This document shows positions 11,503-23,300 of a DNA stretch of 64,000 bases, one piece after another (position 1 is the first letter of the stretch; each line of letters begins with the position of its first letter). The notes beneath the pieces were generated by a model that ran no database searches, was not told the DNA's origin, and saw only the letters and a program-made list of their open reading frames with translations. Origin of the DNA: Drosophila pseudoobscura. Taxonomy: Eukaryota > Arthropoda > Insecta > Diptera > Drosophilidae. The stretch spans positions 25,978,001 to 26,042,000 of the forward strand of contig NC_046679.1 in assembly GCF_009870125.1 (NCBI RefSeq). The letters are read 5' to 3'. The position numbers were made by a program, and so were the translations under genes.

Positions 11503-12625
11503 ATTAGGTTAGTTTAAGTTTAGGCGATAGCCTGGGGGGAGCGATAAAACCCCCAAGCTCACTTGAACTTGTAACAAGGTCCGTTGTGATGTCGCATGGG
11601 CGTGTGCCCCTTCTCACTGCCTAAAACAGTTGCAAATTAAGGGCAGTCCCATCCGGAGCCTTGGATGAATTTAGACAAGGTCCCAGGTTTGATTTCGGAA
11701 AGGTCCGAAATGTGCGAGGAAAGGGGCCCCGAGAAACCGAAGACGGCGATTTCCGAGGGCCGGGCAATGACAGAAGAAGTGGGAGACCGATTCATTGTGA
11801 GTGATTGCAGTAGACTCCGCCACCCACGCGGCCGTCTAACTTTGAGTCATCAGCGTAAAAGTGAACCGCGTTTGCAGGTACCGATTCGCCTCCCAGTCCT
11901 CCCTAGTTGGGATTGATACCTGGAAAGGTACAGTAATCTAGCCTCTTTGGTAATTGCGGTAGTCTTGTCAGGATTCCCGACTGATCAAACGCGGATGCTT
12001 TCCATAGTTTGGCTTCCCTCATACCGTGAGCGGAAAGTGTTGCAACCTTCTTTCCCATGAGGCCTACGGGAAGGAGGTCCAGCATTGTATCGAGGGTTTT
12101 ACTTGTGGTAGTGCGTAGCCCGACAGTTATGCATAACTCTACCATGCGTTGAACTCTGCTGAGTTTATTGAGCCATGTTCTTTTGTCTAAGGCTCGACAC
12201 CATACCACCACTCCATAGAGCATGATCGGTCGTTTGATGGCGGTGTAAAGCCACCGGACTATATAGGGGGTCATTTCCCATTTTAGTCCGATGGCTTTCC
12301 TGCAAGTATAGAGGGCCACTGTGGCTTTCTTTACTCTGTCCTCTATGCTCAATTTCCAGTCGAGCTTTCTGTCGAGGATTAGGCCAAGATACTTGGCGTT
12401 GTTGCTGAAAACTAGCGCTTCCCCACATAGTCTAGGGGGAATCAGTACCGGAACTTTGTACTTCCTAGTGAAAAGCACCAGTTCCATTTTAGACGGGTTG
12501 ACGCCTAACCCGCATTTGTCTGCCCATTTCGACGTTTTCGTGAGAGTACTTGTCATGCACTCACACAACGTCTGCGGAAATTTTCCGGAGAGTGCTATAG
12601 CAAAATCGTCCGCATACGCCAGTGT
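11503..12625 (-). mobile_element. Non-LTR retrotransposon fragment (LOA/I-like): RT C-terminal half, start of RNase H, 3' end
   Basis: On the minus strand from about 12625 the frame reads YADDFAIAL (the RT catalytic A-box with both aspartates). It continues through GLGVNPSKMELVLFTRK, NNAKYLGLILDRKLDW and the thumb region, and stops near 11903. Immediately downstream, in another frame, is SKLDGRVGGGVY, the beginning of an RNase H domain (residue block after YTDGSK). RT followed by RNase H is the LOA/I-group arrangement. The segment at 11503-11660 looks like a retroelement 3' tail (TTAGGTTAGTTTAAG at its outer end). The 5' part, with endonuclease and RT palm N-terminus, is absent and replaced by CR1-type sequence at about 12625. 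It is dead through stops and truncation. Confidence 0.7.
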
Positions 12626-14340
12626 AACTATCAATGAAAATTTCATGATCATTGATAGAAGAGTTAAGCCAGGTTTGGGTAAAAGCGATGGCATCGAAAT
12701 CAAAAGACGCACTATTAGTATGAATTTGACGCAATTTGCCCAACAAACTGCGAACGTTCTGTTAGTGCATAAAAAAATGGTACGTCAGTTTTTTGGAGTA
12801 GCAGGTTCGGTATTTCTGGGACTCGAGTTCGAATCTTTGAGATGGAACTCATGCATAATTGTATGCTCAGGCCATATTGACGGTTCTAGAGAATTGAATA
12901 GTAAAGAATCAGGGAGAAGAATTTTAAAGGATGATATTTTGCGCTTATGTTTTAATGTAAATTTAGCCACAACTATATCATCAGGCGAAGCGTTAAGTTT
13001 AGAGGAAAGATGTTGTTTAACGTCCTCCGTTGTAGCCTTAGGAAGAAGACGAGAAACAAATATTTCTCACCGAGGGACCTAAGTTGACCTAAGTTGCTCT
13101 AAGTTGAAGTCCCGAGCGCGATCGAGATGGTGGAGCCTCTCCTAAAAGAGATCTCGGTCCTGGGGCAGAAGAATTGGTAGAAACGGCTGGAGCAGGAGTT
13201 AGCAAGACATCACCAACACACCCGCACTAGGAGCACTCACCACGTCAGAAGTGATGTCAGCAGAAACTGCCTGGATGGGATTGATGCTGTTGGGAACTTG
13301 GATGCTCGAAGGAAGCACATTGCTCAGTGTAAAGAACACCGGAGCCACCGTTGGCGGATTTACAGATAACGGCGAGGCATGATCACACGGAGGCAGGCGT
13401 ACCAATCGGATTAGGTTGCAAGAGATTGGTATCATTATGCGGAATCTTCTGTCTTGGCGATTCGCTCAAGCGTTTGAGCCCAAGAAACTACGATTCAAGG
13501 ACAAGAAATTTCTCGTTGAGAGCCACAAATTGTTTCCGGACATCCAGAAACCCAGTTCGAGTCTGTCTCATAAATGTGCGCATTTCGGCCTCAATCTCCC
13601 GACACGCCAGACATGACCAAGGCAGGCCCATGCGTTTCGAGGTCAGATCATTTAGTCGGCCAAAATTTCCGCCACCAGCACATTTTATGTGGGCAAAATT
13701 GTCGCACAGCCAGCAGCTAAGGAATGAATCACCAATGATTACACCACCGAATTCACATTTCTTTGTACTGCAAACAATTGCCATTATTGACAGCAGTAGA
13801 ATCACTGTGCACGAATAATAAAAGTCAAGAGTGAGAGCGCAGGTAAAATGGGAGAGCAGACAGCAGAGAGAGCCCAACAATCAGCTGCAGCGGCAATAAT
13901 TCAGAGCAGATGATCCAACGAAGTGCAGGAAACGATCAGTAAACTCACCAAAGCAGAGACACAAAAGAAAATCCAGAGAGAGTGAGAGCAAAAATGCGAG
14001 CAGCAGGCCCGCTTATGCTCACGAGAGAGTGTGGGCGATGCAAACGTTGATGCGCGAGAACAGTGCACACCGAAGAAGCGATAACGAAAAGCAGACTGGG
14101 CAAAAAACAATAACAAATTGCCTGCACGAGTCCGATGCGTAACGTTGCGAATATTAAATTTATATTAAACACTTGTTTACAAACGAAAAACTGGTGCTTA
14201 ACACAAAGTAAAATCAAATTAAAAAGATGCGATGATGTATCAAAACAAAGCCACAACAATCTTGTATGATATTTAAGTAAAGGGCGGAGAATGCAGGAGC
14301 AAGAAAAAAATACAACCGGCTTAAGCAAGAGCTAGAAGCG
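12625..14340 (-). mobile_element. CR1-like non-LTR retrotransposon fragment: 5' region, ORF1 and start of the endonuclease
   Basis: On the minus strand a start codon at 13782-13784 opens ORF1. It encodes a PHD/zinc-finger-like domain, with cysteines and histidine in CSTKKC, SCWLCDNFAHIKC and WSCLAC, then a helical RQTRTGFLDVRKQFVALNE. The later ORF1 part lies in other frames: a proline-rich linker (about 13435-13199) and a conserved C-terminal domain (about 13060-12785; VVAKFTLKHKRKISSFK). ORF2 then begins with an apurinic-type endonuclease N-terminus (LGKLRQIHTN, DFDAIAFTQTWLN; about 12746-12630). It is cut at about 12625, where the LOA-type RT begins. Roughly 13785-14340 is probably 5' untranslated sequence. 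The frame breaks make it non-functional. Confidence 0.65.
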
Positions 14341-14369
14341 AATGAAGCGATGTTTCTTTCGTTAGACCG

Positions 14370-17300
14370 CGATCTCTCTAACCTCTAATCTCGAAGCCTC
14401 CTCCATTGTGTATGTTCCTCACTGCCAGCGCTAGGCGGAACATTTCGTCTTCTGAGTCACAGCATTGCTGTGCATACCATCTACAAAGGTGTTGCGAAGT
14501 ATGGCCTCTACTTCCTCTCATTGATGAATCTTTCTGCGTTCCTATCTCTCACGTAGGTCGCTGCCGTTGGGGAACAAGAAGCACCAAAGGTCATTACGCT
14601 CATTACGTACCTATCCGGTTCTCGACTGGTGTCACCATATCTCCAGAGAAACTGCTGTGAGCTTTGATCCTCCGAACGTATCCTGATCTGGTGAAATATT
14701 TTTCTAATATCTCCGCAGATGCCAATGGACTTCTCTCGAAAGCGCGATATTACTCCTACCAGCGATGGCAATTGGTCGGGGCCTTTTAGTAGCATTGAAT
14801 TAAGAGCGATGCCTTCCACTTGGCTGCAGCGTCCCATACGAGTCTTAATTTGATTTTTTCTGTCACGAATACGGGCAGATACCAGGAGCGTTTGCCTTCG
14901 ACCATTTCATCTTTTTTGAGTTTTCGGACGTAGCCCATGTCTTCGTACCTCTTAATCTGTTCATTAATAAACTCTCTAGCACCTTATCGCGTGTTATACG
15001 AGATTCTAGGCATCGAAGTCGCCGCATTGCCATCTATCTAGAAGAAGGAAGTTCCACGTTGTCGTACCGCCAGAGAAGTCCTGTCTCCAATCTCTTCATT
15101 TCGCTGCTAAACCTCGTGGAATTGTCCAGTATTGTTTTTGCTCTTTCATCCTCTTTGGACCTGAGTGTGCTCTTCGCAATATTTATGTCAATCGCGTCTA
15201 GTGAGAAACTCTCTTTTACAAGAGTGTTCAGCTGTGGGTGTTTATCATATTCGCATACGTGCATTACCCGCGGACTCGCCGGCCCATCGCTCTTTCTGCG
15301 GCTATAAACAGACCACCCCAACCTGGACTTGGCGGCGATAAATTCGGAATCCTCGTGTTCTTTGACAGTCAGTGGCACTCCAAGTTTCACGTTGTCCAAT
15401 CCGATGATCAATAACGCTCTCACGTTCTTGTAGCTGACTATCGGATGCGTTTCCAGGTGGGATGTTAGGATTGAGTCGTACAGCGTCTGCTTCGGCAGAT
15501 CCAAGTTTTTTACTGTTGTCACGTTTTGAAGCGTTAATCTGCGAGCCATATTGTCCCTTGGAGAGATCGCTAGGCTTATCCATTTGGATTGAGATTCTCT
15601 CTGCGTGATGTCTCCAGTCCAGCGTAGGCATAGCTCGTCCGAGGGGCCATCGATACCTAGTTTTTCCGTTATCTCCGTCTCGATTAGGGTACAGGCGGAT
15701 CCTTCGTCTATCAGTGCGAACACTTACATTTGGCCGTTCGGTCCATACAATGTTAAGAGGACATATCTAAACAACGCAGGTTCGTTCTGCATCGTGTGAA
15801 GTACCGTAGTGCTTTCCTTCGGCCTATTCTCTACCCTAGAACTTTGCTGGTCACTGTTGTGGAGGAAATGGTGCTTTCTCGAGCATCCGTCGACGGAGCA
15901 TACTCTTGTTGACTTACAGTGCCTTATAAAGTGTTTGCCAAGGCACCTGCAGCATAGCCTATTTTCTTTGACGAACTGCTTACAGTCCTTTAATTTGTGG
16001 GCCCATTGCACCTACGGCAGGGCGGTTGTGCACTGCTATCATTGTGCACCATAAGCCGGACTCTTGGATTCGTCTCCTTCGTGCAGATTTCTTTCTCGGA
16101 TGCTACTGTCATCACAGTGCTTACGCGCGATGCGGCTCGCAATAGCCAGTCGTCGAAAACAGCAATATTTACCCTCGGAAGTCCAGCGCTTTGTCTGGCC
16201 CAGTCCAGTTTTAAGTCGAATGGGAGTTTCTCCACAGGCTTTACTAGGCTTTCGATACTGCTCGATTTCACGGATGGCTCCATTCTTAGCTTCGTTTGTA
16301 GGGTGTGATATATAGCCTCTGGTCGGCCATATAGCACTCGAAGAGTCTCGATGGCTAGTCGAACTGTTGCGAGCATCATTAATTTGCCTCGTACTGCTTC
16401 CAAAGCGACACCTTCCAGGCACTTTTGCAGCCTCATGAGATTCTCTTGATCGCTGAGACCGCAGCGTTCTGTAGATTGCTCGAAGTTTACTATGCACATG
16501 GGCCATTCCTCGGGGATTCCAGAAAAGCATGGTAGATCCTTGTTGATGACTTATCTGGGATGCTGTCAAGCATCTCTCCACCCCCGCTGGCGCGACCGCT
16601 TGATTCCTCCTGTACGCGTACGGGTCCGAAATATTTCGACTCGTAATTGGGTAATGTGCAGTCGGGGCGCGAATGAAAGGGTTTTTCCATGCAGGTTGGT
16701 ACCCGGCGCCGGTGCGGCCATTGGATACCACATAGCGCCGACTAGCATTGTCTCCTTCGGATTCAGCCCAGTAGGCATTCCAATCCGCGTTGCTTCCGTG
16801 GGTCCTGACATATTGTCTCTGGTCCAGTTGGGAACTGCTCTGTCCCAGCCTCCGTTGGTTACCGTGGAGCTCATTAGGCCTACTACTTGAGGCAGTCTGG
16901 AATGCGTCGGGATGGAGCGCATTCCCTCGAAGGCCGTGGCATACGTCGGCCTTCCTAATGCATCCGCTCTCTGCTGAGCGAACGTTTCCCAGTTATCTAA
17001 AGGGGTCGTTCTTGGTGAAAAGGCTTGATCCACCCCTCCTCCCTGGTTGGTATGCTCTGGTACTTGATGACTTCTCGGGCTGTGGTGGACACGTTAGGTG
17101 CGGCCGTTGTTGCCGCCGAGATCACATCTATATACGTATCCCAAACGTGGAGGGTTTCCCTTGCACCTCACTCAGACTCAGAACACGCACCAGGCATCTT
17201 TTTCGGATCATATAGTTCTTCTAATCCACACGGGTTCTCACCGCCAGATTCCGACTGCTGACCATTGACGCCGTCCATTTTACTCCGGTGTCTTTTTTCG

Positions 17301-17560
17301 TACAGTCCTGGTTTGTGGTTATACACGAACCTCGTGTCGCTCCAATGTAAGAGATTAGCCTTTCTGTCCAACTGTATGAGGATATCTCACCTGCAAACTC
17401 GAATCCCTCGTGACGCAGCTGGCTACGTCGCACGCCGATCTTCTTTCTGTCGGTCGTAATTATTCGTTTTTTGGAATATTTCCGCGCCGGGCAACGCCTC
17501 CAAATCTGGAGCCGTACGTTTGATAAGCCTCCCGCTTTCAATAGGCCTCCCGTGGTTTGT
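14370..17560 (-). mobile_element. Decayed BEL/Pao LTR retrotransposon body: gag, protease, RT; integrase missing
   Basis: Reading right to left on the minus strand: a frameshifted gag N-terminus (about 17541-16500). Next come a DUF1759-like gag core (16499-15990; GLSDQENLMRLQKCLEG) and zinc knuckles (16011-15724; CCRCLGKHFIRHC). An A17-type aspartic protease follows (15723-15034; ALIDEGSACTLIE), then reverse transcriptase (14837-14508; SIGICGDIRKIFHQI), ending near DSEDEMFRLALAVRNIH at about 14450-14400. The expected YVDD box between these RT parts is frameshifted and reads close to FVDG. The order gag-protease-RT and the family of each domain identify BEL/Pao. RNase H, integrase and the left LTR are gone, so the copy is truncated just past the RT. 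Confidence 0.8.
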
Positions 17561-18510
17561 TATTTAAGTTGGTTTTATTCAGGTGTTTCGTTTGCAAATA
17601 TTGGGGCAGGTTATTAAACTATGGGGAGCTAGAGCTAAACAACTTGTACCGCTTCAGTAAACTTTTTCCGCTGCCTTTCTTTTCGTTCTTCTTCTTCCTT
17701 GGTTATAGCTGCCATTAGCCCTGATTAACCCTTTGCTCAGCGCTGTTAATGTCTGTGCTGTTAACGTCTGCGCTGTTAATGTCTGTACTGTTAGGCGCAG
17801 TGATATTTAGAGCTGCCACTGCGGTTTCTGCCGTAACACTGGTCGATTAAAGGTTTCCAAGAATGGTTTTGCATACATTTTTGACAGATATGTTTCGGAG
17901 TCACAATTTCCTTTGCAGTATGCAAGTCGAAAAGTACTGCTTGCACAATTCTCTTGAACTCGTGCAGCTTGGGGGTGCGTAGTTGCTGTTGAATATGATT
18001 GCTTCTACTTTGGCTCAAACAAAGCTTTCATTATTAAAGCAAGCATCCCTGATTGAATCAGTGCGCGATCAGACCCGTGTCCGCGTATTGACTTGTATGG
18101 TTCGCTGCACTAAGTGGTCTTGTGCGGCTTCAAAATGCTTAAGGTTGTTTTTGGTTACTTTTATAGCGATTGGTTTTGATGCTCCCAATGATCCATTTCG
18201 CAGATCAAGTTCCTGCTTGATACTCAAAGTAGTAGTTGAGTTTTTTAGTAGATTTTCCCTCTTTTGTGTTCTTCGGACTTCATTTATCGCCTTATCCAGG
18301 AAATGGAGCTTCCTATTCGTCTTCGTCGACCTGTATAAACTTACTAAAAGAACTAAGCATGAATTCAAAATACAATCCCAATTATTAAATATGAAGATTT
18401 TTGTGAATATTAGTGTTCCGCCGAGCCGCCGATAAATCATCGTAGCCTAAAAACATTATAATTGCTGTTTGTCAGCATAATTAGTTTAAAGATTTATAAG
18501 CCAATAATGA
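17561..18510. other. Gene-free flank of the BEL relic, with a short tandem repeat
   Basis: This segment is probably the 5' untranslated part of the BEL element or flanking DNA. A minus-strand open stretch (18069-18440, about 123 codons) has no recognisable domain. Four tandem 15 bp units of the type GCTGTTAATGTCTGT lie at 17742-17801. Confidence 0.35.
17742..17801. repeat. 15 bp x 4 tandem repeat
   Basis: Consecutive units begin at 17742, 17757, 17772 and 17787. The first three differ at one or two positions, and the fourth is more diverged. The unit is GCTGTTAATGTCTGT. Confidence 0.7.
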
Positions 18511-18513
18511 ACC

Positions 18514-18800
18514 TATGTACTGCAAACGCTGACATTCGGCAGTACTTCTGATCTCTTTCGTTTAAAGGGCGCATCCGCTTTAGCTTTGATCGGCTGTCGC
18601 CCACATTTAGTTCTATGCTTATCTCGCACCGAAATGGTTGCATATCGATCTCACGTATTAACATTTGTCTGGCCGGAGAAAAAAGCAGCAATCGGCTTCA
18701 GATAAGCCGACGGTATAAATAAACATTAAAACATTTAACCAAAATCGATTCATTGTAATTTTGAAAGAAATACTTGAAATAATACTTGGTGACCCCGACG
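18514..18800 (+). mobile_element. Possible solo or partial LTR with a primer-binding-site-like end
   Basis: At 18787-18800 the sequence TGGTGACCCCGACG looks like a retrotransposon primer-binding site directly after an LTR end, of the type I associate with insect BEL/Pao elements. About 80 bp upstream is a TATA-like GGTATAAATAAAC (about 18710). A TGTACTGC at 18514 could be the LTR start. The orientation is +, opposite to the BEL relic on the left, so it would belong to a separate insertion. No second LTR or + strand gag was found. Confidence 0.3.
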
Positions 18801-20333
18801 TAATATATATACATTTCTTAATCGCGTTTCGCTTAAAAACATTAGTTTAACAATACTTTCGTTTCTGTATAGTTTAACTACCAGCAAATACAATTGGTGC
18901 ACAATAAAGAAAAGTTTAATATGTAAATTCAGTAAGAGTACGGCCGTTGTTGCCGTCACAGTTGCCATCAGGGGAGTATTCTGTTCGTCTGCCGCTAAAT
19001 AATAATACAGATCGCTTAGGAGAATCTTATGCTCACGCGTATCGACGTATCGACGCTGTAGAGCAGCGGCCATAGCTGCGACTCACAACGCTCCTCGTCT
19101 TTTTGTTTTTTTTGCAAAACGTCAAATAGTGTCTTTGCGAACAACGATACCAAACGACATATAAAATATTGAATAAGTTACATAAACAAGCTCACATACA
19201 TATACTGACTGAGTACCGGGAATAAAAGTAGAGCCGCATCCTTTGTCATGATTCACAACGTTTTCCGACATTTGTTGTCTCTGGGTGTACATTAGGCTTG
19301 CGCTTATTTGTATGGGCAAAAAAAAAATTGTCGGAATCAAAAGTCTCAGGGTCTAAAAATGTTTCTTTTTTTATAAAACAATAAAAAAAAAGGTTTTAGC
19401 CCGATTCGACAACGGTTATAGGTGCCGTTGAAAAATACGATATTTGGCCAATGGTTGATACATTTATCGCTGTTGTTGTGATCTAGAATATTAAAATATA
19501 ATCCATCCCCCAAATTCCGCTTAATTGGTTAACATTTAAGACAATAAATAGTTAACACTCAACTTTTCAGGCTAATGTGCTAGGAGGGTGTCCAACTGTG
19601 TCCAATTCTGGACAACTTAACGGCGTTACAATCCGCCTAGAGAAACTATAATATGCCAATGTACAACAGGCATTAGTGGTATTTATCTGATAAAAATATC
19701 GCACTTACTTTCATGGAAAAACGACAAAATGGCGAACCAACTCTGGGCACTTTTGTTGACCATGATGATGTCGAAACTTCTGCAAAATTAATAATTTGTA
19801 AAGAAAATGATTTTTCAACGCTTGTTACAAAAAAAGAAACAATCTAATTTTATGACACCTAATTTTGCTAAATTGATCGGTTTAATATTTCCAAACGTGT
19901 TTTAACTGAAGATTCTTCAGAATGACATAGTAGTAAAGATTTTAAAATGCGTTAAATATACTAAAACATTAAAAAGTGGTTAGTGATACAGCCGAAAGCG
20001 CTGTTAAACTTATGCAAGACTATAAATATAAATACTAACCAGAAAATAGATAAGTTTCAGAAGGTGCTAAACGTCGTGAAAGAATATGATAGTCAATATC
20101 CCCTGAATAATAAACATGCCTTAATATAATAACAAAGCTGCCGGTTAACTATTTAGTGTCAAAATTTAATATTAGAAAAAAAAATAGTCCGATCAAAGCG
20201 ATATACTATAGTGTAGCTGCCATAGGAACCATTGGCCAAATGCAACCCAATGCATTGTGATCCCATTTAAAAAATTTCGAGTCATTCTCGCTCTGTGCAA
20301 GCTCTTCAATGTCTAGGAGTACATTTGTACTCC
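18801..20333. other. Gene-free DNA with two DINE-1 3'-end fragments
   Basis: DINE-1 3'-end motifs occur at about 19060-19095 (a GCAGCGGCCATAGCTGC hairpin, then ACTCACAACG) and about 19200-19270 (GACTGAGTACCGGGAATAAA, then ATTCACAACG). The rest, to 20333, is AT-rich without recognisable genes. A 16 bp palindrome, GAGTACATTTGTACTC, lies just outside the large inverted repeat near 20317-20332. Confidence 0.45.
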
Positions 20334-23300
20334 AAATCCACAATACATTAAGGCAAACTCATTTAATTTATCTCCTGTAGTATACATACATTTTCCTGTA
20401 TTTTCCATAGAAAATTAAGTGCTGAGAATGATAAGCTATAGTCAAAGTACTTATAGGAAAGTACACGCGGTAGAACAAAACAATGAATACTGTTTATAAA
20501 ACAGGTAACTCTCAGGAATGAAAGTACATAGAAAACATTGCGATGTTTTGTGTATTATGTGCATAATACTGTATACGTACTTTTTTTTTTAATAAAAGAG
20601 TACCCGCTGATGGCCACGCAGTCAAAGCTATAGGGTAGGGGCGACGACTTGAGCTTGGCCTTTGCAGTGGTATCTAATATTCTAATAGTTCAAGCATACT
20701 ACACTACGGCATTTATAAAAGAGAGAGTCCAAACTTTCTGTAAACATATATTGTTGTTATGAAACAACAAGTCTCAAATTATATAACTCTGAAACAGGAT
20801 TAAGCGATATGATTCAACTCGACTAATATATACAGAAAAATATAGGTTGAAAATATGTATAGAAAGGCTTATACCTTATAAATACCCCGGGAAAATTAAA
20901 TCTTGTGAACCTCTAGAACCGTTTGATATATAAATATTAGCCCCTTAAAGGCTTTATACTCCCGATGCTATAAAGTAAGCTCTCAAATCACGGAGCAATT
21001 GATAAACTCGGAGCCAAACACAGCTTTGCTAACCCTGTAACGAATAAGATTGCCTCAAGGCATTCAGAGGTAAACTTTAAGCTGATAGAGTGGTATATGT
21101 TACTTTAGAACATAGCATTTTGTCAGAATTCAACTTTTACACTTATGTACATATTTTGGTATGCCCCCTGTACTCAAAGAGTATTGGGGTATAAATATTA
21201 GGTTCATGTACGTACGTAGAAATATATGCGAATGTATATATGCGAATTAGATTACAGAATTTGGATCTGGTCGGATAATTATTTTAGCAAGAATAAAGAA
21301 AACGATTTACCGTGTCTGATTCATCTGCATCGCGTCGCTCAGTATCTCTGGTGTGTCAAAGGTATTGTTAGACTAACTTAACTTTTTTGGATAACACCCA
21401 TTTCGCCAATTTACCTATCAGATTTGTATACTCATGTTATATGCGACGGTAGCGATTTGCCCCGACTTGCTCCAACTCCTATTTGAATGGAATGTAACCA
21501 TTCGTAATAATAAGGATTGGCTTTTTCGCAACATTGGACTTCCAAATTGTGAGCAAAGTCTAAAGATAAAAATAGTTTTAAAAAAATACAACAATAGTTC
21601 TTTCATTTTGTGTTGACGAGTTTAGTTGATGGTGTTCTGAGAACAGTTTGTTTCTTAAAGCATTTAAAGGCGTCAAAGGCGTCGGCTACCGAGGCTATAA
21701 CTTCTTTTTTGTTTCTCTGGTTTTCGTCAGAAAGGAAAAAAGCCGTCGCAAAACTATGTGTCGTAGCCAACATTTCGTGAGATGAGACTCTTAAAAAAGT
21801 CATTATAATGGTACAATGAATGGCGATCAAATGAAACGTGGTTCCAATTTTCATTTAATTTCGTGCTTGAGAGTTTTGAGATTTATCATTGGACGGTAAA
21901 TTCCAGCTTAGTTGAAATACAACAGATTATTTGGTAGTAAACTTGATCTTTTAAAAATGAGTTTCGTTGTGGTTTTCCTAAAATTGTAGCAACTTCTAAT
22001 TCTGTTGACCAAGATCAAGAAAATCATTTGTTTTTTTTTCGTATTAAATTTATACAGAAAATTAACTTCATTGGGAAAACGGGGTACAAATTTTTCATAA
22101 AATTAACTTCATACAACTAAGAGTTGTCTATCGAACGAAAAAATTACCTTTGCAATTAGAAGAAATTCACATATTTCCATGTAGCATATGACAGTGTAAG
22201 GTAAGTTAAAAATTTGTCAATTTCTTAGTTGCTTGTGTTTGTTTATTATATTGAGCATTTTATATTTCCTTTGTAATATTGTCCGTAACTAATCAGCGAT
22301 TAATTTAATCGTGGGCTTAACCTGAATTGTGTGCACGTGTCTTTCGCCACGTGCATCAATTTGGGGGTAAGTATATTTATTTAAGCGTAGCGTTGCCAAC
22401 GCTTCTGATTTTAATACATACATTGTTGTTGCTGCCCAATCATTTTACCTAATGCTTAACGACACCACCAGACATCGAGAATAAATTTTACTGCAGGGGA
22501 TGATAATGTGTGAAAAAATATTTGCTTAATAACTCGAATCACAGTTCAGAGCAATAGTCAAGAAAATCGGAAAAATGCACGTGCGCGTAAATCAATCTTT
22601 TACTAAAGGTGTGACAGACTAGACTGCCAGACTGCTTATAAATCCCAATCTTTCTAGAGGTGTGATTATACACATTTTTATCTCAAAATATTTTCTAAAT
22701 TTTAGACTAATATATACACATGTACAATATAATTTTAATTCAATGTCTTGACTATTTCGATTATAATTGTGTTTTTGTAACTTTAATGAGTTTTGTATGC
22801 CCAAGTTGTTTAGAGTCTCATCTCTTAAAATTTTGTCTTCCACAATAGGCGCTCACGCTAATTGCTTAAGAACAAACGGTAAAAGCCAACTAGAAAACGT
22901 TAGCTGCGTCTGTTGCGACGGCTTTTTGCTTTCTGACGAAAACCAGAGAAACAAAAAAGATGTTATAGCCTCGGTAGCCGACGCTACCTCAAACTGTTCT
23001 CAGAATACCATCAACTAAACTCAAATTTCAACAGAAAATGAAAGAACTATTGTTGTATTCTCTAAAACTATTTTTATCTTTAGACTATGCTCACAATTTG
23101 GAAGTCCACTGTTGCGAAAAAACCAATCCTTATGATTATGAAAGGTTACATTCCATTCAAATAGGAGTTGGAGCAAGTTGGGGCAAATCGCTACCGTCGC
23201 ATGAGTATACAAATCTGATAGATAAATTGGCGAAATGGGTGTTATCCAAAAAAGTTAAGTTAGTCTAACAATACCTTTGACACATCAGAGATACTGAGCG

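Noticed and set aside
12321..13082. 253-codon open stretch on +
   Set aside because: It is antisense to the LOA-type RT and CR1 ORF1/endonuclease, whose minus-strand frames carry the real motifs.
16039..16890. Several long overlapping frames on both strands
   Set aside because: They are shadows of the BEL gag region. Only the minus-strand frame at 15990-16499 shows gag-core similarity.
18069..18440. 123-codon minus-strand open stretch beside the BEL relic
   Set aside because: No recognisable domain and no partner exon; likely chance or untranslated retroelement sequence.
21434..21854. Short open frames in the left arm of the large inverted repeat
   Set aside because: They are short, not conserved between the arms as protein, and match no family.
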